A stretch of 64,000 bases of DNA from Actinomucor elegans. Its lineage: Eukaryota; Mucoromycota; Mucoromycetes; Mucorales; Mucoraceae. Shown here piece by piece: positions 53,792 through 64,000 of this stretch; positions within the stretch are counted from its first letter, which is position 1; each line of letters starts with the position of its first letter. The DNA is taken from positions 1,178,001-1,242,000 of the forward strand of contig JAMSLZ010000007.1 in NCBI GenBank assembly GCA_026027325.1, written 5' to 3'. Position numbers and translations under genes: made by a program. Under the pieces are notes generated by a model, which was not told the DNA's origin, ran no database searches, and saw only the letters and a list, made by a program, of their open reading frames with translations.

Positions 53792-55839
53792 TGCTAATCC
53801 ATCTCTACTCCCATAGAATGCTGCTGGCTGCTTAAAACACATCAAAACCGATTTACTGCCTGATTTACGCGCTACTCCACCCAGAGACTTCCAACTCATC
53901 GATGCCATGATCGCTCTCATGATGGCACAAGCACATGAATGTATTTGGCAAAAAGCCGTGATGGAACACATGAAACATGGTACAGTTGCGCGTCTCGCTA
54001 TCAAAGTAGCCGACTTTTACGATACCTTTTTACAGCAATCCACACCCTACATACCAGAACACTGGCTTCGTTACGCCGAATCTAAATCCAACTATTTCAC
54101 AGCGGTCGCTCAATACCAAAAAGCCAATGAAGCCATCAGCAGTGGTCGCTACGGTGAAGAAATCGCTCGCTTGCATTTAGCCAAGTTTAGTAACGCCATC
54201 GCTACCGCTCACATTCGGTCTGACCAGCAACTACTACATCCCAACCTGAACGAACAAATTTTGGCCTTGGAACATGCGATTGAACGTGACTTGGTGAGAG
54301 CAGAAAAGGACAACGATGTGGTGTATATGGAAACTATACCTGAACCGAACCAATTAGCACCTATACTGAGGTCAGATATGGTAAAGCCCATCATACCTAA
54401 CTTTGTCTCCAACCCTGATTATTGGTTGGTTTTGAAAGATCGACCCAATGATCCTTTTTTTATCAAGAAGCCATTGTTTGAAAAATTGGTGCCATTTGCT
54501 GTGCATCAAGCAGTCAGTGTGTATTCAGACAAGAAGGATTATATAGTACAGATAGAGATCACGGCAAAGATCCAGCAATTGACTGAAGAACGCGAAAAGT
54601 ATATAACAGATATAATTAACAAACAGTAACGGATGATTAACCATCTTCCAATATATAGAGTTTTAGAGGAGCTGAGGTTACCTTATTCGTTGGATATTGT
54701 CGATGCGTTACCCAAGAAACTAGTCGATTGTGCAGAAGAAGTACAGCACGAAGGAGGAATACAATCGCTGCATGATATGCTACAAAAGATCCAAACCATG
54801 TCTCAAAAGACATTAAACTTGATAGAAGAAGGATTCAACGCATTGGAAGAAGAAAACGAACATGATGCAGTCATGAGTAGACAGTATGGCAAATGTAAGT
54901 TTTTTTTTTCTAATTTATGCCAATCCTCTCTCTTTTTTTTTTGTTCGTCAATTTGAAACTAATATCTTACAAAAGTATGGAACCGTCCTAATTCAGGATC
55001 CTTGACCCACAATTTACTTACTTTGGGCACTCAATACAATGACACGGTCCAGGCTGCTCAAAAAGCCGACCGCATTGTTCAAGCCAAAGTCAATAATTGG
55101 GGAAAAGCCATCGCCATGCTATCCCGACCCGCCTCCGAAATCCAAGCACATCTACCTCATATACAGCAAGACGATCCACAGTATGCATCTCTGACTGAGC
55201 TCCTTGCCCAATTGCGCGATCGATTACAAAAGCTCGAGACAGATGCAGCACAGTCACTTGCCATGCAGCATCATTTGACAGTCTTTGCTGAATCAGATGA
55301 TATCTCTCACACACTGCTGGTCAAAGCCAATGAGCTGACCAAAGGATCACCCATTGTCAAATTAGAACCCGAGCAATTCTCTGCAGAGTTTGAATTGCAT
55401 TTGAGCGCTTATCAACCTTATCAGGATCAAATCAAGCAGCACATTCATACACAAGCCGATCTGCTAAATGCTATTCAGGACTTGTATGCCCAGTTTTCGT
55501 TGCTGGTAGTCAATAAATCGGTGCTTGTCAAACGCGAAAAAGCGATCACTAATCTAGAATCGGCTTTCATCAAGTTTAAAGAGATTAGAACGAACCTAGT
55601 TGAGGGAATCAAGGTTAGATAAGCAACACAATGAAAAAAAAGGGAGGGGGGGGGGGGGAGGAAAGGATTGTTGTTTGATAAACTGATCTAATTTGTACAT
55701 TTAGTTTTACTCGAATTATACAGATACCTTGAACCAATTCAGAGATGATTGTGTTGAATTCACATTAGCAAGACAGTTGGAAGCTACAGAGTTGGCAAGA
55801 GATACCAATCCCAGTCGACTTTTACTATTGAAAAAGTGA
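53060..55839 (+). CDS. Bro1-domain protein (ALIX/Rim20/PalA-like)
   Basis: Bro1 proteins bind ESCRT-III; Rim20/PalA works in ambient pH signalling, Bro1 in multivesicular body sorting. ATG 53060 (MDDPIRTPLL). The Bro1 domain runs over exons: IPLKQAESQTWTPAILKYIE, YYNQLCFFGSRFPID, LNYEKACVLYRIAGIYSELG, NAAGCLKHIKTDLLPDL, MMAQAHECIWQKAVM and GRYGEEIARLHLAK. A V domain follows (EGGIQSLHDMLQKIQTMSQKT, LWNRPNSGSLTHNLLTLGTQY). The end is LLLLKK, with no Pro-rich tail, which favours the Rim20/PalA type. The frame between INK and VLEELRLP is kept only by removing a 33-nt intron (54626-54658). The last intron contains G-rich repeats. About 770 residues. Confidence 0.85.
54626..54658 (+). other. 33-nt intron in the Bro1 gene
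   Basis: Donor GTAACG, a branch-like TGATTAAC and acceptor ATATATAG. Removal joins ...INK-Q-VLEELRLP, which fits the ALIX alignment, and removes an in-frame TAA (54627-54629). Confidence 0.65.
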
Positions 55840-58437
55840 GAGCGTCTTTGTATATGAAATGACACAATAGTAAACCGTAGTATATCCTTTTTTTTTTTGT
55901 ATAATATAATATCCAAATAAAATATCATAAAGACCCCCCCCCCTTCTCCTTTACTTGTAAGGTTGGGGTTTAGGGTAGATCCAGCTTGAAAAATGCGCTC
56001 CCTTCAGGGCCCATAGCCAGGAACAGTTTCATGACCTATTTTGATTGGCTGTCGGCAAGTGAACAAAAGGAAAAAAGACGGAAGAATTGACCTTGGGGTA
56101 ACGATAATTGTTCCTCTTGACTACTAACATGCATTTCTTCGATAATGAGAAGATTGACATTAAGACAGGGCATATTAACAAAGTCTGTACTCGGTTTTAT
56201 ATAATATCGAATGGCGTAAAATAGTATATTGTACTTTGCCTATTAGATTCCGGAATAACGATCGAATTATATACATTTTTTTTTCTTATTTACATTCCGA
56301 AAAAATTGACATTTTTTATAAATGTCACAAAAAACTACAGATACATAGTATTAAATCAAGGAAATTCATTTCATTTAGGAACCAAAGCTTGAAAAATTAA
56401 GTAACACAAGTCTAAAGAGCAAGATCAAAAGTTTAAAAGTTGAGGTCCAAAGGGGGTTATAACACGAGAATTTTTCTTCACTAGCGGAAATTGAGCTACA
56501 ATGAACTCAGTTGTCATTTTTTTCTCCTAATTTACTATGCTTTTTTTTTTTTTTTTTTTTTTTGCATAATAGAAATTTTTGCCTCATTACAGTATAAGCC
56601 GATAAAGATTGTAAGCAATATATTACTTTCTGATCTGAATGATGTAAAATGTATGTAAGGATACATATAAAGAGTATTAAATAGTCGCTGATTTTTATAT
56701 GTTTTTAATAAAGATCAAACGTCGAGTTTTTCAGTAGATCAAAAATGTGAAAAAAGATATGCGTGCATTGTTTCAGATATGACGGGTCTATGTTACTTAG
56801 AAGCATACTCCCACAGGATAAAACGGATAGCAAAAAAAAAAAGCACGTTCAAAAATAGGTTAGAGGAGGTATATTCCAAGGGATTTTTGGCATTTACTTT
56901 CCATTGGCCAGCAAAGAGGAAGTGAGGCAGGATATCAAATTAATCTATAGCACGTATTTCATTCGTCGTTATACATAATTCATGCTTGATTCACTATTCT
57001 TTTTTCGTATGCCAATACCTGTTTATGCGAATGTTTTTGTAGTTTATTACTTGAGTTCTTGTTTCATTACTTAGCATGAGGTATCACGCTGGGAGGGAAT
57101 GGGGAGAGAGAAAGAGAGAGAGAAGAAAATCAATGTACATATTGGAAACTCTGTTGTTTTATATAACAAGTCTAAATAATCTTTAAGCGGTAGCGAGCCT
57201 GAAATCATTTTCAAATCATTTTTTGATTCTATACGGTCTAAAGAGATCTGGAATAAAGGTTGATCAGGAAATTTTTTTTTTCAAGGTTTTAAGCATAGAG
57301 TCAATCCAAATTGGTTCATAACCAGAACTATCTATTTATTCACAATATAGAGTATAAAGGAAGTAAGAAAAATAAAAATCTAGCTTATAAAATTCCAAAA
57401 ACTCTGTTCATAGATAGATAGCCAGGTAATGGAAGAGAACGAAAGAACAAACCTCATTTCAGAGAGAGAGGATATGTGTACACATGGAAATTCTACAAAA
57501 CGATGGCTGTTTTGTGTTGGTAAACCTTAAGACTAGTAATATAATAAAACAGCAGGTTTTCAACTCATTTTAAACATGTAGTACTAATTCAATGCGACAT
57601 TGCACTGGGATTACCCCAAAGATCTATAAATCCATAAATTCGATTTAACATGCTTAATTGGTTCTATGCTTGTTGCGCTCGCATCATCTGAAAGGGAGAA
57701 TTACATTTCAATTTTCGATGGGGCTGATGGTCGTGAATGGGTTCCAAGTTTCAGTATATAGACTAGTGATAGATCCTATGGGGCATGTATGTTTTTTTTC
57801 TTACAGCCAAACTATGTGTTTTATATTATAAATCGTGTTCAGTTTAAGTATATATTTATTAGAATGATAGAGAAAAAGGTGAGGATCTCGATTATAGTGA
57901 TGAGCAATAAAGACGCATTTAAAGGAAAAGAGAACCATGGCAAGGACTACTTTTATTATAATAATTATGAGGTAGATATATTCCAACCTTTGATAAGATC
58001 GATGGTCGCCAGTTAATCCCAAGTTTTATTATATAGATTAAGGATTGAACTTCAACTGTATACTCAAGCCATAATGATTGCATGTTTCAAAATTGATACT
58101 TTCATCTCTTTCCTTGAAACTTTATCTCTTCCTAAATGCCATATTGTGTTTTTAATTATCTGCTACTGTATTAGAATCCACATATAAAATATCAGGTTAG
58201 ACTATGAAACTCTAATTAGGTTTGAAGCCAAAGCATTATTTCTTCGTAATTCTTCCACAATCTAAAACGCGTTACACGTCGGGCGACTGCTTAAAAGAAA
58301 ATGAAAACTATTAATGATATATTTAATAAATAAGTACCGATATAAATTAGATGGTGGGAGATAAAGAGTATTGGTATCAATTGAAAGTTCAATTATCTGT
58401 ACCAACCAGAGAAATTAAACCTCACAACGATTTTCAA
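55840..58437. other. Gene-free region
   Basis: Nothing coding recognised in 2.6 kb. It has a T run of about 24 (56540 on), GA-rich microsatellites (about 57100-57124) and one forward repeat core (57589-57620). Confidence 0.5.
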
Positions 58438-58640
58438 CTAATACACATCTTGAATATCTTTTCCTTCACCATTTACAATACTTTCACCTCCAGCGTGACA
58501 AGCGGCTTTGCCGTTGCAGTGATCATCATAAGTAAATACAATTTGAATACCAGTCTTGAAAATGACGACGTTATTTGTTTCATTATATGTGAACGTCTTG
58601 TTTGCAGTACTATGTGTATTGCAAGATGATGAACAGACAA
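58438..58640 (-). pseudogene. Cys-rich coding fragment, unknown
   Basis: A minus-strand frame of about 65 codons reads smoothly as an extracellular-type protein (several Cys, N-x-T/S sites, CNGKAACHAGGESIVNG) and ends with TAG at 58438-58440. No start codon or upstream exon could be fixed. It may be the last exon or a remnant of the decayed gene just upstream (58870-62140). I do not recognise the family. Confidence 0.3.
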
Positions 58641-58869
58641 TTCTATTCAACTGGTTATTTATAAACAAAGGTTTAAAAAAGATAACTACAAGCTACGAAT
58701 GTAATCATTTCAAGTATTTTCGATTTATTGGTTGCTGATAAATATTCAAAAGAGGTGTTGATACATCTGATGAGGTGAATGAGAATATCTAATAAATTGA
58801 TCAATCTTTGTTAAAGTTGTAATAATTTGTATGTAAATACTACCCGATCCTATGTTCACTACCCTTGCT

Positions 58870-60935
58870 CGGCTGCCGTCGTCCTCAGGGAGCCTTCAAG
58901 TAGAGGAGAAAGGCTTACGTTCCCTCCAAATTTTTGTTTGAACCTTCGATTTACTTCAATAAACAAAAGCGTGGAACCAGAATGAAAAACCCATATTATA
59001 TTACATAGATCATTTGTTTCTTCGCATTTAATCGTCCATTTACCAACCTTGGGATCGTTGCTCGATTAGATTAAATTGGCAAACCAGCTGTAGAATCGAT
59101 CGATCTTGCGGCAGCTCCATAAACTCATCTAATCCAAATGTTTTTATCATCAAAATCGGGAACAGCAACTTACGCTAGGCTCTCTTTTCTATGTAAAATT
59201 TTCGCTTGTCTTTGTCTAATCTCCGAATTTGGTTCACTTTCTGTGTTTCTGATAGTGTTTATTCTATCAACTAGTCTTTCTTTTGCTTCGCGACTGGCTT
59301 GACTCAGATCTTCAGATGAGCATTGTCCCTCTATCTAAACGGACTCGGTAACAGTTTATAATTTTTTTTTCCAGACATATTAGTAATAATAAATTTATCA
59401 AATTGACAAGTGATGAACTTTTTTTTTTCTGCTTCAATATAAACTGCTCCTAACTTTATCCTTGACTTGCGTTATTTTATCACCCAAGTCTAGGATTTCT
59501 TTATATAAAATACAACATGCAATGGCGGTACCACAGAAATCTTTTGATTGTAAAACGTGGGTATATTCGTTTATAATTTCGACAGCAACTCTCGTCATCA
59601 GGAGGACTTTTTCCCAAAGTGAGTAGCAAGTACCTACAAAAATCGGCGCCTTGTTGGCTATATTTGAACCGACCAGAATCGTAGCAAGAACCCCCAATCA
59701 TATTCTGATCAAATGATTTGCTATCAACACCTTCATAGTTGAAAGTAGCATTAATATTTACAATAAACAGGTTGCCTATGGCATCACCATATCCGCGTGA
59801 GGAGGGGGGAGAGAGAGAAACAAACTATTCTATAACGTATTAAGGATCAATAACTGGTTTCAAAATATGCTATCCTTGTTTAAATTTGATTATGCAGTAT
59901 TTTACCCATGAAAGTTTAATTGATTGATTCCAGCTCGCAAATAGATTCGTACCATTTTGTCCCAAGTACCATTGAGTTATTTGAAATGTATCTTTGTTGA
60001 TCATCCAGTAGTTCATCAGGTATGGTCGGTGAAATTCATAATCCGCTATGGCGTTTGGCATTAAGACAACATTTTCATAGAATCGTTGCTAGTTCTATGA
60101 GAGACGGGGGACATGACCCCCCCTCTGTTGTTGTACGACATCAATAGCGTATCGTTTGCCCGTATGAGAATTCTCATACTGTTCAGGTGAGAAAATGTTT
60201 GTAACGCTTTGGATTCTCTCTAGTTGGTGGACACAGCTTCTTCTTGATGAGTCCAATGGCCATAAGTTGTCTGTTTCTGTCTGTTCAATAGTTGTAAGCT
60301 GCATTCCATTCATTGTTACCAGAGTTCACATAAATCGTTTGCTGCGATGTCAAAGGAGGCAGTTTATGTCTTCTCACAGCTGTAGGTAGTTATTTCACCA
60401 TAGCAGTTCTTTGCTGCATTCTTTTGGTAACGGCTGGGGTTTGTCCCAATCCGGTAATAGCTTCTCATTTGTGTTTTTTTCATCTGTAACATATGCTGCG
60501 TGTAAAGCCTGGTCAGAATTAGATCGAACTTGGCAGCTTGTATCCTCATTGTGAGACTGTGTATTGTGCGAGCTGACGGCATTGAGTACTTGAAAATTTG
60601 TTGAATATTGCAACACAGATCCCGTAGTTTTTTTTTCCTGAGTTGTACTGTTATGCTTGTTGTATTCAATAAGAAACCGTAGCTTGTTGATTGTTGAGGG
60701 ATAAGACTGGATTTGCTGAAGTTGATGCTTTACACCAATAATTCCAACTTCTGTATCACCAGCTGCGTATGTTGTGTAGTTATCCAATTGTTCAAGTATG
60801 GGCTCAAACGAATGTTCTGTACCCGTGCCTATTCCAATATTGATTTGGTAAGTTTGGTAAATAACCAAGAGGCCAGAGAGAGACCGAATGCGGAAGTGGA
60901 AAGATATCGTCGTGCACCCGGTTTTTAATCGAGGC
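58870..60935 (-). pseudogene. Large decayed gene, product unknown (3' part)
   Basis: From 60935 to 59501 one minus-strand frame has only about ten stops in about 478 codons, some three times fewer than expected by chance at this composition. Long open stretches are 60935-60398, 60313-60098, 60061-59873 and 59805-59504. Many stops are TGA or TAG where Trp, Arg or Gln would fit, as in point-mutation decay. Below 59340, coding-like pieces continue in shifted frames (EDLSQASREAKERLVDRINT, FGLDEFMELPQDRSILQLV, DPKVGKWTIKCEETND), the last ending TAG near 58870. An exon start may be the acceptor ACACATAG at 60936. The C-terminal pieces have some flavour of fungal MULE transposases, but this is weak. 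Confidence 0.4.
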
Positions 60936-60999
60936 TATGTGTTGCATTCTTTATAAAACATGACACAGACAAGTTAAGTAGAGATGAAGATTTGTACTA

Positions 61000-62140
61000 A
61001 CATTAGCCTTTGATAATGATAATTCACCCATCAGAGAAGCTCATTCATTTTCCAAATGGTTAAATATTATCAGTTTTTTCATCAATTTTGAAGGATTGAG
61101 GGCTATTCGATATAGTATCGTTTCAGATACCCTCAAACAGATAATCAGTCTGCTTGTTTTAGGTAGACATGGAACAAGTAATATGATGAACCTCACTTTT
61201 AGGTTCCGACATACGGATTGTAAGGTATCCTATCAACCGCTTTTTAAATTAGCGAATACATGCTATCTGATCATTACCATGTAGCTTCTGACTAACTCAG
61301 TGATTGTGGTGGTAAAATCTTGAGCTTTAAATTTGTCAGGAACAAAAGAGTCTCCAAGGGCTCATTTAAATCGTTTAGCCTTGGATCCTGGGCCCTTAGC
61401 AACTGAAGCAAAATTGTAGACAAATGTAAGCGTCAAAGCAGGAGCAGCTTGATCAGCATTCAGACGCTCCAAGCAGAAAAAGTTCAAAGATAGTAAAATA
61501 GTATATGTAAGGCCTCTGCATACAGCCGCAAAAAGCCCTGTTAAAATCGGCATTGATTAAGTTGTGAATTCTTCAGACCTGTTTTGATCGTAAAGGTTGA
61601 ACATTCAAGCTATACTCTCTATTCATGACGATCACAGAACTTGCTTGACTTATTCATGTGAGCCAGTTTGTCGTAAGATCTGTATTTTTGTCTATTTGTA
61701 GCATTCCTAACTAGTTGCATTTTTTTTTAGGTTTCTTTTTATGTATCAGCTCTTTCAATAGTTATTTTCATTTTCTTGGGTATTCTTGATAATGTGGGTC
61801 TAGTAGAACTTGCTTGGAACATTTCATCAATAGAAGTGACGAATGACCTTGAGGACATGTCAAAATCTTTAGCAAAAATTTCAGTTAGAACTGTAAAGAT
61901 TAGCATACTACAATTTATCATTAATACTTCTGAACTTCATTTTCACTGTTATAATATTTACCTGTTGAAGGATCTGCGTAATTAGCAGGGATAATAGATG
62001 TGCGAAAAACAGTCAGCAAATGCGACAAAGAACTCGTTGAGCTGGATTCACCAGCATCGATTTGAACATTGGGAAGCGGTATAAACCCAAAAAAGGAAGA
62101 TGTGGATTGTGTTAAACCCTTAGAACAGTAACGTCTCCTC
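61000..62140 (-). pseudogene. Large decayed gene, product unknown (5' part)
   Basis: After a good acceptor (CACCTTTAG, 62141) an exon encodes a Ser-rich segment (FFGFIPLPNVQIDAGESSS). It joins in phase across an intron (donor GTAAAT near 61961, acceptor TTTACAG near 61895) to VLTEIFAKDFDMSSRSFVTS. Then come in-frame TAA stops (61739-61741 and 61727-61729), and coding-like sequence resumes (QLVRNATNRQKYRSYDK). A further open piece is GLFAAVCRGLTY to AKRFK (61553-61362), which continues after one TGA (ALGDSFVPDKFKAQDFTTT). Below this a frame with several stops runs to about 61000. This reads as one gene killed by nonsense changes. The product is not recognised; it may be continuous with 58870-60935. 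Confidence 0.35.
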
Positions 62141-63471
62141 CTAAAGGTGAAACAAACCAAAAAAAAAAAAAAAAAAAAAAAAAAGCTAAAGCTACATCTG
62201 TTACATGCTGATTATTCTAGGGTCATCATATAATGAGTTTCTTGACGTAAATCAATAACATAAATACTTAAATTTAGTATTTGGGATGAATCTTACATGG
62301 GAATTTTGCCTATCGTTTTCTTTTTCTTTTTTCTTGTCCTTGTCTCTTTTAAATGACAGAAAATAAAAATAGCTGGCAAAAGAAAGATAAATTAATGGTA
62401 TTTAATAGCATCAGTATTTATAACAAAAGTCAAATAAATAGGGACTAACAGAGAGCATGTTTTCAAGAGAGAACTTTTAGTAGCTCTGTCATGAAAAAAG
62501 TAGTCAACATATTGCTTATAAAAAAAAAGAAAGAAAACTAACATTTGGTATAAAATGTTTTTATTAGATTGTAGATTTCATTATCACCTTCTGATTATTA
62601 GATTGAAAAAATCATATTTGTCTAGTATTTTGTATAAAGTAAACAAGAGAGATGCATATACGCTAATAACCATAATGTAACTTGTAGGTCTTTTTAGATT
62701 CATTTCAAACATTGTGCTATAAAAGCTGTTCTTGGGTCTAGATAGAGTATATCAAAATAGTATCCAGTCCTAGCTAAAAAAAAAAAAAAAGCGTAAACAG
62801 GATGGCAGTAGTGTAAGAACCTTTGCAATAACTTAATATGTTGGTAAATTGTGCTTAATCTTTGCATGATACAGGAAGACAGAACTATGGCTGATTAATG
62901 CTTATTTCCAGCTATCGGGTCTCTTTTTCAGTGTATATTGCTATACAGTCATGAATAAATTCCTTTTCCCCATGTCACAGCTATCCATATCAAAATGGGA
63001 TGGATTTCTTTACATACCAAAGACACGCCAGGATAAATGAAAATTTAACAAACAGATGATTATTGCTACGCAAAAACTCCACATCTTAGCTTTACTGACT
63101 ATAATGCTTGAATAATAGTATCATACGCCAAGAAGCTTGTTGGGAAAAGAAGGCCTGTTCGATCTTTCAAAGACTCAAACATATATATATTCATAAGTTT
63201 GCGTTTGAGAAGAATGACTGTAAGGCTCTTTGAAATGAAATGCTCGCATTTGAGTACATAATTTTCTGTTATGTAGTCAAATCCAAACGAAAAAACCATG
63301 TCATTCTTAGAAGTGCTTTTAAAGGCCACAGGATACCCAAGAATCAAAATTTCAGCTCACTCACTAGCTTTCATGCGGAGAAATACGTTTGACAGAACTG
63401 ATAAAAAAAAAGGAAGTCTGAGCCACAGAGTTCCGTTTTTTCTTTCCCTTTTTTTCTTTCTTTCCACAAAA
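62141..63471. other. Intergenic region
   Basis: No gene. It has an A run of about 26 (62159-62184) and, before the Tpa1 gene, a strong pyrimidine-rich leader (63437-63466). Confidence 0.5.

Positions 63472-64000
<529 letters not shown>

Overview
This window looks like a chromosome segment of a Mucoromycota fungus, most likely one of the Mucorales. The evidence is AT-rich DNA with short introns (mostly about 45-80 nt), a CBM21-GH15 secreted glucoamylase of Rhizopus type, an intronless fungal NAD-dependent lactate dehydrogenase, Ty3/gypsy chromoviruses and long A/T homopolymers. The species cannot be fixed from the sequence.

Layout. 1-840 is an extremely AT-rich block with one intact small ORF and decayed ORF fragments. 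It carries an AAAATTGA box before the ORF and does not look like the rest of the window. 841-13206 is a transposon cluster: a truncated gag-protease element (minus strand), a tRNA-Leu(AAG), and a complete chromovirus (3804-10307) with two 504-bp LTRs that look identical and a 5-bp target duplication. That element sits inside an older solo LTR, with further solo LTRs and a dead Tc1-like transposase beyond it. 13207-16126 holds no recognisable gene.

From 16127 the window is ordinary gene space. In order it holds: a P5-type P-type ATPase with a Cys-rich N-terminus and a single-base frameshift (+), L-lactate dehydrogenase (+), a second tRNA-Leu(AAG), RPB6 (+), neutral ceramidase (-), a FAHD1-like acylpyruvase (-), glucoamylase (-), an ING-type PHD protein (+), mitochondrial DnaJ/Mdj1 (-), an ArfGAP (+), eIF2B delta (-), a two-HMG-box protein (+), an ALIX/Bro1/Rim20 protein (+), a large decayed gene of unknown product (-, about 58.4-62.2 kb) and the start of a Tpa1/Ofd1 prolyl hydroxylase (+) cut by the window end. 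The genes are unrelated housekeeping and metabolic functions, not an operon or cluster.

Intergenic DNA carries three unexplained kinds of structure. One is a degenerate repeat family that recurs about every 180 bp at several loci. Another is a set of short T(7-11)A(7-11) palindromes, two of them inside introns. The third is a foldback element bounded by poly-T and poly-A. Gene models show a 7-nt exon (RPB6), a 13-nt exon (ceramidase) and a 33-nt intron (Bro1). All exon joins were inferred by eye from splice sites and reading frame.
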